Positions 26,696 to 35,699 of a DNA stretch of 64,000 bases are shown one piece after another. Location of the stretch: positions 868,001-932,000 of the forward strand of contig NZ_CP049744.1 in the NCBI RefSeq assembly GCF_000760935.2. Reading direction: 5' to 3'. This DNA comes from Rhodococcoides fascians A25f. Its GTDB lineage: Bacteria; Actinomycetota; Actinomycetes; Mycobacteriales; Mycobacteriaceae. Position numbers and translations under genes: made by a program. Under the pieces are notes generated by a model. The model was given only the letters and a program-made list of their open reading frames with translations, was not told the DNA's origin and searched no databases. The stretch's first letter is position 1. Each line of letters begins with the position of its first letter.

Positions 26696-29062
26696 CTAGC
26701 GAGGAGCCGTCAGACCGGGGATCGCCGGAATCTGGATGCCCGGCGGTAGTTCCGGTATCTGGATGTTCGGCAGCGCAGGGGCCGGAGCCGGGGCCGGTCG
26801 AACCGAGCCGTCGCTGACGTAGATCGTGATGTTCGACCCCGGTACCGCCGAACCCGACGGTGAGGTCGACACCACGGTGCCGCGTGCAGCCTGGTCGGCC
26901 GTCGTCACCGCGGTCACCTGGAAGCCCGCACCCTGCAGTGTGGACGTCGCAGACGACTGGCTCTGCCCGGTGACATCGGGAACCTGACCGTTTGCGGAGC
27001 CACGGACGTACTTCTGGTCGACGGGTGGCAATGCGACGGGCCCGTAGTTGTTGGCGATCGGGGTCATGGCATCGAACCACGTCCGCGCCGGCTCGTTACC
27101 GCCGTACAGATTGCCCGAGCCGCATGGCCGCAGCGGGAACGAGCAGATCTCGCTGGGCGTCGGCGAATCACCGTAGGTGTACACGGCGGCGGCGTAGTTG
27201 TTGGTGAACCCGAGGAAGCCCGAGGATCGGTTCGACTCCGTGGTACCTGTCTTACCGGACATCGGCAGGTTCCAGCCGGCGGATGCGGCGGCGGACGCGG
27301 ACGTGCCGCCTGCCTGGTCGTCCTTGCTCATCGCGTTGGCAAGGGTGTTCGCCAAGCCGGGCTCGACGACCTGCTCGCAGGCCTGGTGCGCGACCGGAAC
27401 GGGCTTCCCGTCGCGGTCGAAGATCGAATCGATCGGGGTGGGCGGGCACCATTTGCCGCCGGAGGCGAGCGTGGCAGCCACGTTGGACAGTTCCAGCGGG
27501 TTGACCCAGGTCGGTCCGAGGGTGAACGAGCCCAGGTTCTGACTCTTCTGGAAATCGGCCATCGACTGGTCGGTGCCCGACGAACCCGGGTCGGTGTACG
27601 AGCGCAGGCCGAGGCGGACAGCCATATCGACCGTCGGCGTGACGCCTACCGACTCGATCAGCTTGACGAACGCGGTGTTGGGGGACTGAGCCAGTGCGTC
27701 GGTGATGGACAGCGCGGGTGGGTAGTTGCCCGCGTTCTCCACGCAGTACGTGGAAGCGGGGCAGTTTCTGGCACCGCCGTCGCCGACTCCCTTGACCTCC
27801 ACGCGCTTGGGAACCTGCAGCGTTGCGCTGGTGCCCAGTCCACGCTCCATGGCTGCGGCCGTGGTGAAGATCTTGAAGATCGAGCCCGCTCCGTTGCCGA
27901 CGAGGGAGTGCGGTTGCGGCTGCACGGTCTCGTCGTCGTCGGCGTTGAGGCCGTAGGTGCGGCTGCTGCCCATCGCGAGAACTCGGTGTTGGTCCTGCCC
28001 GGGTGCGACGACGTTCATGACAGTGGCGACGCCGTCGAGGTTCGGGCTGGTGTTCTCGACCAGCGCGGCCTTGGTGGAGTTCTGCACCGCGGGGTCGAGC
28101 GTCGTGCGGATGAGGTACCCGCCCTTGTCGATCTGCTCCTGGCTGATTCCGGCCTGGGCGAGGTACTGCAATGCGTAGTCGCAGAAGAATCCGCGGTCAC
28201 CTGCCGCGATGCATCCGCGGGGCAGGGTCTGGGGAACCGGCAGTACACCGAGCGGCTCGGACTTGAGGGCCGTCAGTTCTGCAGCACGCTCGGGCAGGTT
28301 TTGAATCATCGTGTCGAGCACGGTGTTCCGGCGCTCGAGCACGCCCTCCTCGTTGGTGTACGGGTTGAGGGCCGAGCTGGACTGCACCATTCCGGCGAGC
28401 ATCGCGGCCTGGACGGCGCTGAGCTGGCTGGCGTCGATGCCGAAGTAGGTCTGGGCCGCGTCCTGGATGCCGAAGGACGCGTTACCGAACGGCACCAGGT
28501 TGAGATAGCGGGTGAGGATCTCGTCCTTGGTGAGCTCTTTGTCGAGAGTCAGCGCCATCCGGATCTCGCGGATCTTGCGGGCGGGTGTCGTCTCGATCGC
28601 GGCACGACGCTCGGCGTCGGTCTTGGCCACCACCAGCAGTTGGTAGTTCTTCACGTACTGCTGATCGATGGTGGACGCGCCCTGCTCCACCTGGCCGCTG
28701 GTGGTGTTGGTCAGAAACGCGCGCAGCGTGCCCTGCCAGTCCACACCTCGGTGTTCGGCGAAGCGGCGATCCTCGATCGAGACGATGGCGAGCTTCATCT
28801 CGTTGGAGATCTTGTCGCTCGGTACCTCGAAACGGCGCTGCTCGTACAGCCAGGCGATGGGCGTTCCGTTGACGTCCGTCATCGTCGAGACGGCAGGTAC
28901 TGCTCCCTCGACCAACTCGGCCGACACGTTGTCGACGGTATCGGCGGCTCGGTTCGAGGCGTACCCGAATCCTCCGGCCATGGGGAACATCACGCCGGCG
29001 AGCAACGCACCGGCGAGTGCTGAACATCCGGCGAGCTTCGCCACGGTTTTTCCGACTGACAC
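26696..29062 (-). CDS. ponA2: Class A penicillin-binding protein with PASTA domain (PonA2 type)
   Basis: 788 residues from GTG 29062. One N-terminal membrane segment (about 11-35) anchors a periplasmic enzyme that polymerises glycan strands and crosslinks peptides. The GT51 transglycosylase domain shows catalytic Glu97 in SIEDRRFAEHRGVD and the GASTIDQQYVKN motif. The transpeptidase has Ser394-Ile-Phe-Lys397, Ser460-Pro-Asn462 and Lys604-Thr-Gly. One PASTA domain (about 692-752) and a Pro-rich tail close the protein. This is the layout of mycobacterial PonA2, needed for survival in stress and stationary phase. It is divergent from whiB4, as in mycobacteria. Confidence 0.96.
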   Translation of the reverse strand: MSVGKTVAKLAGCSALAGALLAGVMFPMAGGFGYASNRAADTVDNVSAELVEGAVPAVSTMTDVNGTPIAWLYEQRRFEVPSDKISNEMKLAIVSIEDRRFAEHRGVDWQGTLRAFLTNTTSGQVEQGASTIDQQYVKNYQLLVVAKTDAERRAAIETTPARKIREIRMALTLDKELTKDEILTRYLNLVPFGNASFGIQDAAQTYFGIDASQLSAVQAAMLAGMVQSSSALNPYTNEEGVLERRNTVLDTMIQNLPERAAELTALKSEPLGVLPVPQTLPRGCIAAGDRGFFCDYALQYLAQAGISQEQIDKGGYLIRTTLDPAVQNSTKAALVENTSPNLDGVATVMNVVAPGQDQHRVLAMGSSRTYGLNADDDETVQPQPHSLVGNGAGSIFKIFTTAAAMERGLGTSATLQVPKRVEVKGVGDGGARNCPASTYCVENAGNYPPALSITDALAQSPNTAFVKLIESVGVTPTVDMAVRLGLRSYTDPGSSGTDQSMADFQKSQNLGSFTLGPTWVNPLELSNVAATLASGGKWCPPTPIDSIFDRDGKPVPVAHQACEQVVEPGLANTLANAMSKDDQAGGTSASAAASAGWNLPMSGKTGTTESNRSSGFLGFTNNYAAAVYTYGDSPTPSEICSFPLRPCGSGNLYGGNEPARTWFDAMTPIANNYGPVALPPVDQKYVRGSANGQVPDVTGQSQSSATSTLQGAGFQVTAVTTADQAARGTVVSTSPSGSAVPGSNITIYVSDGSVRPAPAPAPALPNIQIPELPPGIQIPAIPGLTAPR

Positions 29063-29207
29063 AGAGCACAGCGTACGTGGGTACTGCTCCGACCGGCATC
29101 AGGCCCGCATGCGCTGTGTGCTGCGCCCCTGCTCGGGACGGCCGTACCAGAAATGTGACCTCGCCGTCTTGCATTCGCGGCTCGCTTTACCTAAATTATG
29201 AGCACGG

Positions 29208-29223
29208 TGTGATTCACGTAACA
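29208..29223. promoter_or_regulatory. Putative Crp/GlxR site between ponA2 and whiB4
   Basis: TGTGATTCACGTAACA differs by one base from the TGTGA-N6-TCACA consensus. It lies 117 bp upstream of the whiB4 start and 146 bp upstream of ponA2. A one-mismatch site is expected about twice by chance in 64 kb, so the support is moderate. Confidence 0.4.
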
Positions 29224-29339
29224 CTTGATAATGATTGTGGGGCAGCTCTTAGAATTTGTGCTTCGCCAGCGAGGTACAAACTTCCTTGGAGCCTCCGGGA
29301 CGTCCAGCGAGGACGACCGACACGCAAAGGGGTATCCGC

Positions 29340-29663
29340 ATGCATACGACAACCGCGCCGACGCGACTCGATGTAGAAGAAGCAGAAGCACGCATCGCCT
29401 GGGTGTCGCACGCCCGCTGCAAGGGCACGGACCCGGATCAGCTCTTCGTCCGCGGCGCAGCGCAGCGCAAGGCCGCGACGATCTGCCGCCACTGCCCGGT
29501 GCTGATGCAGTGCGGTGCGGATGCACTCGACAACCGAGTGGAGTTCGGCGTGTGGGGCGGCATGACGGAACGCCAGCGTCGGGCGCTGCTCAAGCAGCAC
29601 CCCGAGGTCGACTCCTGGTCCGAATTCTTCGAGACCCAGCGCCAGCAGCAAGCGGCTATCTAG
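29340..29663 (+). CDS. whiB4: WhiB-family iron-sulfur regulator (WhiB4 type)
   Basis: 107 residues from ATG 29340, with AAAGGGG just upstream. The four cluster-binding cysteines are Cys27 (ARCKGTD), Cys49, Cys52 (CRHC) and Cys58 (MQCG), followed by the turn GVWGGMTERQR and a basic C-terminus. WhiB proteins bind an oxygen-sensitive [4Fe-4S] cluster. WhiB4 of M. tuberculosis acts as a redox sensor that affects antioxidant and cell-wall genes. The assignment to WhiB4 rests on position beside ponA2 and the ATPase pair, matching the mycobacterial order. Confidence 0.93.
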   Translation: MHTTTAPTRLDVEEAEARIAWVSHARCKGTDPDQLFVRGAAQRKAATICRHCPVLMQCGADALDNRVEFGVWGGMTERQRRALLKQHPEVDSWSEFFETQRQQQAAI

Positions 29664-29677
29664 CCCCCCGCCGGGCC

Positions 29678-29698
29678 CGGCAGGTCCACAGCCTGCCG
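29678..29698. terminator. Short hairpin between convergent whiB4 and ATPase genes
   Basis: CGGCAGG (29678-29684) pairs with CCTGCCG (29692-29698). It lies in the 47-bp gap between the two stop codons and can serve both directions. Confidence 0.6.
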
Positions 29699-29710
29699 AG
29701 CGCGGCCGAT

Positions 29711-30841
29711 CTAACCTTTGCGGGTCAGCTGATCGGCCACCGCACGTAGCGCGGCAAGGTCGGAGACCTCGAAGGGCAGGGACGGAACACCGACGATCGG
29801 CACGCGGGGGTGCGCACCGGTGAAGCGTCGAAGCAGCCGAACCTCACGCGCTGCCGTCACAGCACGTTGCGCGTGAATCCGGAGAACCGCAGCGGTCAGC
29901 GTCGAGCCCGGGTCGTCGATCCGATCGAGCAGGTCTGCGGCAGTGGCAGCATGATCGGCTTGCACCGAAGACAGAGTCGGGTGCGTCCGGTTCACCACGA
30001 GCCCGGCCAACGGCATCTTCTCCGCCGAGAGGCGTTCGACGAAGAACGCCGCCTCCCGCAGTGCGTCGGGCTCCGCGGCAGCAACGACGAGGAAACTGGT
30101 GCCGTCCTCGCGTAGCAACTGGTAGGTGCGCGTCGCACGTTCGCGGAATCCGCCGAACATCGAATCCAGCGATTGAACGAAAGCCGATGCGTCAGAAAGC
30201 ATTTGGCTCCCGATGACGGTGGAGACACCGCGCATCGCCAAACTCATCGCGCTGGTGACCACGCGGGTGATGCCACGGCCGGGAGCGGTGAGCAGCCGGA
30301 TGAACCGGCCGTCGAGGAACGAGCCGAGCCGCTGCGGTGCATCGAGGAAATCCAGTGCATTGCGCGACGGGGGAGTGTCCACCACGATCAGATCCCACGA
30401 TGAATCCAGGGACAACTGCCCCAGCTTCTCCATCGCCATGTACTCCTGCGTGCCCGAGAAAGACGACGCCACAGTCTGATAGAACGGGTTGGCCAGGACT
30501 TGCTCCGCCTTCTCCGGCGTCGAATGTTCGATGACCATCTCGTCGAACGTGCGCCGCATGTTCAGCATCATGGCGTGCAGCTCGCCCTTGGCGCCCGCAC
30601 CCAATTTCACCGGCTGCGGGCTGTTGTCGAGATCGCCGAGACCGAGAGCCTGAGCCAGGCGGCGGGCCGGATCGATCGTCAACACCACCACGCGCCTGCC
30701 CTGCTCGGCGGCACGTAACGCCATCGCGGCGGCCGTCGTCGTCTTACCGACCCCGCCTGCCCCGCAGACCACGACGATCCTCGACGTGGGATCGGTCAGA
30801 ATGCGATCGACGTCGAGTTCGGTTGCTACTGGTCGAGTCAT
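29711..30841 (-). CDS. ArsA/Get3-like anion-transporting ATPase (Rv3680 counterpart)
   Basis: 376 residues from ATG 30841. The deviant P-loop is [20 protein letters not shown], with switch sequences [16 protein letters not shown] and [20 protein letters not shown]. It forms a pair with the upstream gene, which it overlaps by 4 nt. In mycobacteria the paired Rv3679-Rv3680 proteins form a hetero-oligomeric ATPase related to Get3, implicated in resistance to toxic metabolites such as methylglyoxal-type stress rather than arsenic. No ArsB-type pump gene is nearby. Convergent with whiB4. Confidence 0.92.
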   Translation of the reverse strand: MTRPVATELDVDRILTDPTSRIVVVCGAGGVGKTTTAAAMALRAAEQGRRVVVLTIDPARRLAQALGLGDLDNSPQPVKLGAGAKGELHAMMLNMRRTFDEMVIEHSTPEKAEQVLANPFYQTVASSFSGTQEYMAMEKLGQLSLDSSWDLIVVDTPPSRNALDFLDAPQRLGSFLDGRFIRLLTAPGRGITRVVTSAMSLAMRGVSTVIGSQMLSDASAFVQSLDSMFGGFRERATRTYQLLREDGTSFLVVAAAEPDALREAAFFVERLSAEKMPLAGLVVNRTHPTLSSVQADHAATAADLLDRIDDPGSTLTAAVLRIHAQRAVTAAREVRLLRRFTGAHPRVPIVGVPSLPFEVSDLAALRAVADQLTRKG

Positions 30842-31845
30842 CGGACACCCTGTTCTGCCAGCTTGGCGGCGAGCTCGTACAAGCCGCCGAGATCGACACC
30901 GTCGGCCAACATCGGCAACGACATGCGTGCGACGTCGAGTTCGTCGAGTTGAGTCGCGCTCTCCACCTGAGCCGAGAGCGTCGACGCGTGCTCGATCGAT
31001 TCGGTGAGCAGACCCGCGAAGTCGGCCTCGGAGAGAGTGATTCCGGTTTTGGCGAGGCCGTCCTGGATGGCAGCGGCGTCGATGTCACCCTCGGCGATGG
31101 CCTCGAGCGACTCGTCCGGCAGGAACGTCGGTTCGGTGCGGTTGACGATGACCGTGCCCAGCTGCAGATCTGCCGCCTCGAGTTCACGTACCGCGTCGGC
31201 GGTCTCCTGAACCGGTAGGGCTTCGAGCAGTGTGACGAGATGCACGACGGTGTCCGCAGAGTGCAGCAACCGAACCACGCCCTCGCTCTGCGAACGCACC
31301 GGGCCGCCCTTGGCCAGATCGGCCATGGCCTTGGTGACGTCGAGGAAGTTCCCGATCCGACCGGTCGGCGGCGAGTCGACAACGACCTCGTCGTAGGCGC
31401 GGTTTCCCTTCTTGTCGGTCCGCACCACACATTCCTTGACCTTTCCGGTCAGGAGGACATCGCGCAGACCTGGTGCGATGGTCGTCGCGAACTCGATGGC
31501 ACCGATCTTGCGCATCGCGCGGCCGGCGAAACCGAGGTTGTAGAACATGTCGAGGTATTCGAGGAACGCGGTCTCGATGTCGATGGCCAGCGCGTAGACC
31601 TCGCCGCCGCCATCAGCCGAGGCCACGCGCGTCTCCACGGGTGGCAGCTGCGGCACGTCGAACAGCTGCGCGATGCCCTGCCGTCCTTCGACCTCCACCA
31701 GCAGTACCCGTCGGCCGCCGGCGGCGAGCGCCAGCGCCAACGCGGCGGCGACCGTCGACTTGCCGGTGCCGCCCTTACCGGACACGAAATGCAGCCGCGC
31801 GGCATCTGCCTTCGCCGGCCATCCCTCTTCGTTCGATGTACCCAC
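30838..31845 (-). CDS. ArsA/Get3-like anion-transporting ATPase (Rv3679 counterpart)
   Basis: 335 residues from GTG 31845. The P-loop is [20 protein letters not shown], with [18 protein letters not shown] and the [18 protein letters not shown] switch region. It is the first member of a translationally coupled ATPase pair. A TCTATA -10-like box lies a few bases upstream on the minus strand, so the mRNA may be nearly leaderless. A much longer upstream reading exists but runs through the promoter region and the divergent DUF4177 start, and is rejected. It probably assembles with its neighbour into one ATPase complex. Confidence 0.91.
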   Translation of the reverse strand: MGTSNEEGWPAKADAARLHFVSGKGGTGKSTVAAALALALAAGGRRVLLVEVEGRQGIAQLFDVPQLPPVETRVASADGGGEVYALAIDIETAFLEYLDMFYNLGFAGRAMRKIGAIEFATTIAPGLRDVLLTGKVKECVVRTDKKGNRAYDEVVVDSPPTGRIGNFLDVTKAMADLAKGGPVRSQSEGVVRLLHSADTVVHLVTLLEALPVQETADAVRELEAADLQLGTVIVNRTEPTFLPDESLEAIAEGDIDAAAIQDGLAKTGITLSEADFAGLLTESIEHASTLSAQVESATQLDELDVARMSLPMLADGVDLGGLYELAAKLAEQGVR

Positions 31846-31951
31846 GTCTCGACCATATAGAGACTCGATGCCGGTCGTCCGACGGAACCGGCATTCCCGT
31901 GTTCGCAGTGACGCGCCCCTCGTGTTCGGCCGAACGATAGGGTCAACAGTC

Positions 31952-32119
31952 ATGAGCGAAAAGATCATCTGGGAGTACTTCACCGCACCGGTGCTGATTC
32001 ACGCCACCAAGCAGATTCTCGACAACTACGGTTCCGAGGGCTGGGAACTGGTCACGATCATGGCGGGACCGAACGGCGGCGACACGCTGGTCGCGTACTT
32101 CAAGCGTCCGAAGGCCTGA
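31952..32119 (+). CDS. DUF4177 small protein (Rv3678A counterpart)
   Basis: 55 residues from ATG 31952. The sequence starts MSEKIIWEYFTAPVLIH and contains ILDNYGSEGWELVTI, the typical DUF4177 WELV signature, ending VAYFKRPKA. The function is unknown. It is 6 bp before the RidA-like gene, and the pair is conserved in mycobacteria in the same order, so it is probably cotranscribed with RidA. It is divergent from the ATPase pair. Confidence 0.88.
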   Translation: MSEKIIWEYFTAPVLIHATKQILDNYGSEGWELVTIMAGPNGGDTLVAYFKRPKA

Positions 32120-32125
32120 GCGCAG

Positions 32126-32584
32126 ATGACCGACTGGAGCGAACGGCTCGCCGAGCTGGGCATCGAGCTACCGGACGTGGTTCCGCCGTTGGCGGCGTAC
32201 GTCCCGGCAGTACAGGTGGGTTCCCTCGTCTACACCTCGGGTCAGCTGCCCATCGTGGACGGGAATCTGACGTCCGCGGGCAAGGTCGGCTCCGACGTCT
32301 CGGCGGAGGACGCCACCGCAGCGGCGCGAATCTGTGCGTTGAACGCGCTCGCCGCGGTCCATGCGCTCGTCGGAATCGACTCGATCGCACGCGTGGTCAA
32401 GGCCGTCGGCTTCGTGGCGTCCGCGCAGGGGTTCACCGGTCAGCCCGGGGTGATCAACGGGGCGTCGAACGTCATCGGTGAGATCTTCGGTGACGCAGGC
32501 AAGCATGCCCGCTCGGCTGTGGGTGTGGCCGAATTGCCCCTCGGTGCTTCGGTGGAAGTGGAGCTCATCGTCGAACTGCGGTAG
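32126..32584 (+). CDS. RidA/YjgF-family protein
   Basis: 152 residues from ATG 32126. RidA-family proteins hydrolyse reactive enamine/imine intermediates released by PLP enzymes. The family fold is shown by YVPAVQVGSLVYTSGQLPIVDG, CALNALAAVHALVGID, and HARSAVGVAELPLGASVEVEL; the conserved Arg that binds the carboxylate is in this last segment. It ends inside the 3' end of the convergent acyltransferase-like gene (20-nt overlap of coding regions). Confidence 0.92.
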   Translation: MTDWSERLAELGIELPDVVPPLAAYVPAVQVGSLVYTSGQLPIVDGNLTSAGKVGSDVSAEDATAAARICALNALAAVHALVGIDSIARVVKAVGFVASAQGFTGQPGVINGASNVIGEIFGDAGKHARSAVGVAELPLGASVEVELIVELR

Positions 32585-33968
32585 TCGCCGTTCCGTGGAG
32601 GGCAGCGCAGGTCTCGTCGATCGCCGAACGCAGCATGTTCGCGTAGTCGGCGTGGTCGGGGACGGTCGTCGGGCATGCCGCCACACAGACGGTGACCAGA
32701 TCGCCGTACCCGTAGACGGCGTGGCTGACGCTGCAGCCGGGCCCGAGCGCGGCGACGCCCGAACACGACTGCGCTCGGGCCGAGCCCAGTGCGAGGTCGA
32801 GGCTCGTACGGTTGACGCTGGTCACGACCGTATGCGTGGTGACTCGATCGGGTGTCCCGGTGCGTGGGGCCGTGCGCCGACCGTGCCGGCCGAAGCCGAG
32901 CATCAGAGCCGCTGGATAGACCTCGGCCGATCGAGTTGCATCGAGGTGGCGGTGATCGGTCACGTGTTCGCGCTGCTGTGCCAGTGCTTCCCCGACGGCC
33001 GACGCTCGTCGGGTCGCATCGGCAAGCTGCGGGTGCAGAGTCACGGCCGCGGGCAGTGTGCGATTGACGGCAGGCCACGGCACCGACGCTGAGAGTGCGG
33101 TGGGTACCAGCGCTCGGAGGTCGTCTCGGTTCGGTTCTCCGTGGGCAGCGAAGTACTCGGCCATAGCGGAGCCGACCGCGGTGAGGGCGGTGACCGTCAC
33201 GGTCGGCGGCCCGCCGGTCCACTGCGACTTCGGAAACTGCAGCACGTGCACGGCCCTGGTCTCGTCGGGATGGGCATTGAATCTCGCGGCCTCGACCGGC
33301 GCGGGTACCACCAGCTCCCCGTCTCGCACCGCGGCCAAGTACTTCTTCTGGGCGCGCACCATCGGGATCTGCGACCGCGCCCATCGGAGCGGCAGCAGCA
33401 CGGCACCTTTCGCAGCGTCGTACCGAGGGCGCGCACGCGAGGCCACCGGATCCGGGAGAACCGTGATCTCGGTGTTCTCGAGGTTATCGGCACGACCGAA
33501 CAGGGCGCGGGCGATGTGGGTGCCCACCGATCCGTCGGACATCGCATGACTGATCTGGACGACGACGACAGTGGCCGCTCCCCGGACTCCGTCGACTTCC
33601 GAAAGTCCCTGGCCGACATGAATTTTCCACGCCCGATCCGTCGCGTCGATCGGAACGCTCGACAGCTCTGCCAGGAACGACTCGACCGTGTGCCGGCCAT
33701 CGGACAGGTCGTGATCCACCAGATGGTCGCGAACTGGGTGCGGATCACGGATCCATCGCGGAAATTCCCAGTGCCCCGGTGCTTCGCAGATGCGAATCCC
33801 CAACCTCGGAACGAGCCGAGCGCGATGTTCGACATGCGCCGCCACCTGGTGAAAACTCGGTGGATCGGCGTCTCCGGAGTCGAAGACGATCGCCGTGTAC
33901 TGATCCATCGAACGATGTGGAGCGGACGCAAAGTGAAACATCGCGTCCTTGACGTCCATCATGGTCAT
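32565..33968 (-). CDS. Wax ester synthase / diacylglycerol acyltransferase-like protein (WS/DGAT fold)
   Basis: 467 residues from ATG 33968 (MTMMDVKDAMF). The N-terminal half shows the condensation-type fold, with the active-site motif at 140-146 reading SHAMSDG. The usual motif is HHxxxDG, so the first His is Ser140 while the catalytic His141 and Asp145-Gly146 are kept. The C-terminal half contains VVTSVNRTSLDL and YGYGDLVTVCVAACP, matching the C-terminal domain of the family. Members use acyl-CoA to make wax esters or triacylglycerols; rhodococci have many copies. Four bases separate it from the upstream Gfo/Idh gene. Confidence 0.85.
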   Translation of the reverse strand: MTMMDVKDAMFHFASAPHRSMDQYTAIVFDSGDADPPSFHQVAAHVEHRARLVPRLGIRICEAPGHWEFPRWIRDPHPVRDHLVDHDLSDGRHTVESFLAELSSVPIDATDRAWKIHVGQGLSEVDGVRGAATVVVVQISHAMSDGSVGTHIARALFGRADNLENTEITVLPDPVASRARPRYDAAKGAVLLPLRWARSQIPMVRAQKKYLAAVRDGELVVPAPVEAARFNAHPDETRAVHVLQFPKSQWTGGPPTVTVTALTAVGSAMAEYFAAHGEPNRDDLRALVPTALSASVPWPAVNRTLPAAVTLHPQLADATRRASAVGEALAQQREHVTDHRHLDATRSAEVYPAALMLGFGRHGRRTAPRTGTPDRVTTHTVVTSVNRTSLDLALGSARAQSCSGVAALGPGCSVSHAVYGYGDLVTVCVAACPTTVPDHADYANMLRSAIDETCAALHGTATTAVRR

Positions 33969-33972
33969 GGAT

Positions 33973-34833
33973 TCAGGGTGCCCACTCTCGCGCCCGATCA
34001 ATCACCTTCTGCAGATGCAGTCCTCGGTGTACCGAGCATTCGTGATCGGCACCCGACTCGACCGACTCGAGGAATTCGTCCAGCAACACGGCGAAGCAAT
34101 CGGTCGACGAGGTGGAGCGATCGGTGAGTGTCTCGACTCCGTCGGTACCGCTCAGCTCGATGCGCATGAGGGACGGCATGATCGGCGTCCGCAGCGACAA
34201 CTGCACTGTGCTGCGCGCACCGCCCTCGTGTTCGAGCACCACCGTCCAACTGTCCGACGCCACCTCGCGGTGCGAATAGGCAACGCGTGCAATGGTTCCC
34301 AGCGCAGCGTCGAGAAGGTCGAACACGTGTGGCCCGATGTCGAGTATCGCCCCGTCGTCGTGTCGCCACTGCGAATTGGCGTATGCCCCGCCGAGGATCG
34401 CCCCGGAGAACCAGGTTCCCGATCCTGCTGCCCAGGTTCGTCCGGCCGCCGCGTCGAGGAATTGTCTTGTCTCCGGAGCGAATCGGAGAGTCAAGGTCAC
34501 CATCGACCGCACTCCGGCTGCCGTGACGGCCGCGGCAAGTTCCTCGGCCTCGGCCACGGTTGCCGCAATCGGCTTGTCCAGCAACACATGTTTGCCTGCC
34601 TGCGCCGCGCGCAATGCGTACCCGGCCTGCACGGCGGGCGGGACTGCGAACGCCACCGCGTCGACTGCGCCCAACAATGCGTCGAACGAGTCGAAGACCG
34701 GCGCTCCCAGTTCGGCCGCGGCGTCCGGTCTGCGTGCCCACACTCCGGTGAAGTCCACTCCCGGATGAGCGAACAGCGAGGGGGCTTGAGTCTTGCGAGC
34801 CCAGGGGCCCGCTCCGACGAGTCCGATCTTCAT
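33973..34833 (-). CDS. Gfo/Idh/MocA family oxidoreductase
   Basis: 286 residues from ATG 34833. The N-terminal Rossmann motif is KIGLVGAGPWARKTQAPSL and the characteristic GKHVLLDKPIAATVAEAEEL segment carries the lysine of the EKP/DKP motif. The C-terminal alpha/beta domain includes DDGAILDIGPHVFDLL with the conserved His. NAD(P)-dependent oxidation or reduction of a sugar or related alcohol is expected; the substrate is unknown. It forms a two-gene unit with the WS/DGAT-like gene downstream (4-nt gap), and this pair is inserted between the RidA-like and metallo-beta-lactamase genes relative to mycobacteria. Confidence 0.88.
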   Translation of the reverse strand: MKIGLVGAGPWARKTQAPSLFAHPGVDFTGVWARRPDAAAELGAPVFDSFDALLGAVDAVAFAVPPAVQAGYALRAAQAGKHVLLDKPIAATVAEAEELAAAVTAAGVRSMVTLTLRFAPETRQFLDAAAGRTWAAGSGTWFSGAILGGAYANSQWRHDDGAILDIGPHVFDLLDAALGTIARVAYSHREVASDSWTVVLEHEGGARSTVQLSLRTPIMPSLMRIELSGTDGVETLTDRSTSSTDCFAVLLDEFLESVESGADHECSVHRGLHLQKVIDRAREWAP

Positions 34834-34904
34834 GAGAGTCGACGGTAGTCCTCGTCACCGGTCCTGTTCCACCTCGAGAACAGTGGGCGTCCTACAGTGT
34901 TTCA

Positions 34905-35699
34905 ATGGCCGACTCGAACCCCCAGCATCCCGCGTACGGACTTCTTCGGCAGGTGACGCCGACCGCGTCGGTTCTGCTTGCCGACAACCCGGGCAAGATG
35001 ACTCTCGACGGAACGAACACCTGGATCCTGCGGGCACCGGGTGCCGAGGAGTGCATCGTCGTCGATCCGGGTCCGAAGGACCGAGCCCATCTCGACGCCG
35101 TCGCCGCGTCGGGCACGGTGGTTCTGACGCTCGTGACCCATCGACACGCCGACCACACCGGCGGAGTGAAGCGGTTCCACCGCAAGACATCCGCTCCGGT
35201 GCGCGCTCTGGGGGAGACGTTTCTGCACGGGGACGGCGCGACGTTGGCCCACGGCGAGGTCATCGAGGCGGCCGGATTGCGAATCGAAGTACTGCACACA
35301 CCCGGGCACACGGCGGATTCGGTGAGCTTCGTGCTCGACGACGCAATTCTGACGGGAGACACGATTCTCGGCCGCGGCACCACGGTGCTCGACCCGAAGG
35401 ACGGCTCCCTCGCGGACTACCTCGAGTCGTTGGACCGACTGGAAGCAGCAGGTGCCGGAAAGACGGTGCTGCCCGGGCACGGACCCGAACTACCGGACAC
35501 CGCCGAGGTGGCGCGAGCGTATCGCGCCCACCGTCAGCAGCGTTTGGACCAGGTTCGTGCTGCGCTCGTCGAGATCGGCGAGAACGCGAAACCGATGCAG
35601 GTGGTACGCCACGTCTATTCGGACGTGGACAAGAAGCTATGGCCGGCTGCGCGGATGTCGGTCAAGACGCAGCTGGCCTACCTTCGAGAAAGGAGCTAG
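34905..35699 (+). CDS. Metallo-beta-lactamase fold hydrolase (LACTB2-like, Rv3677c counterpart)
   Basis: 264 residues from ATG 34905. The metal-binding motif is VTHRHADHTGG, with the later His and Asp ligands in LHTPGHTADSV and LTGDTILGRG, and the last His in LPGHGPEL. A C-terminal helical region (YRAHRQQRLDQVRAAL, then MSVKTQLAYLRERS) matches the LACTB2 branch, which includes endoribonucleases and thioesterase-like hydrolases. It is unlikely to be a real beta-lactamase, as there is no signal peptide. Its stop codon directly abuts the stop codon of the convergent crp gene, leaving no intergenic bases. Confidence 0.92.
   Translation: MADSNPQHPAYGLLRQVTPTASVLLADNPGKMTLDGTNTWILRAPGAEECIVVDPGPKDRAHLDAVAASGTVVLTLVTHRHADHTGGVKRFHRKTSAPVRALGETFLHGDGATLAHGEVIEAAGLRIEVLHTPGHTADSVSFVLDDAILTGDTILGRGTTVLDPKDGSLADYLESLDRLEAAGAGKTVLPGHGPELPDTAEVARAYRAHRQQRLDQVRAALVEIGENAKPMQVVRHVYSDVDKKLWPAARMSVKTQLAYLRERS

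Noticed and set aside
27386..29023. 545-codon plus-strand frame opposite ponA2
   Set aside because: It mirrors the ponA2 codon pattern, has no recognisable domain, and ponA2 has all expected catalytic motifs.
29711..31845. Arsenical resistance operon
   Set aside because: The ATPases are ArsA-like, but no arsB, arsC or arsR is near, and the gene pair matches Rv3679-Rv3680, which is not an arsenic pump.
34905..35699. Beta-lactamase conferring antibiotic resistance
   Set aside because: No signal peptide, and the C-terminal region is that of LACTB2-like hydrolases, so true beta-lactamase activity is unlikely.
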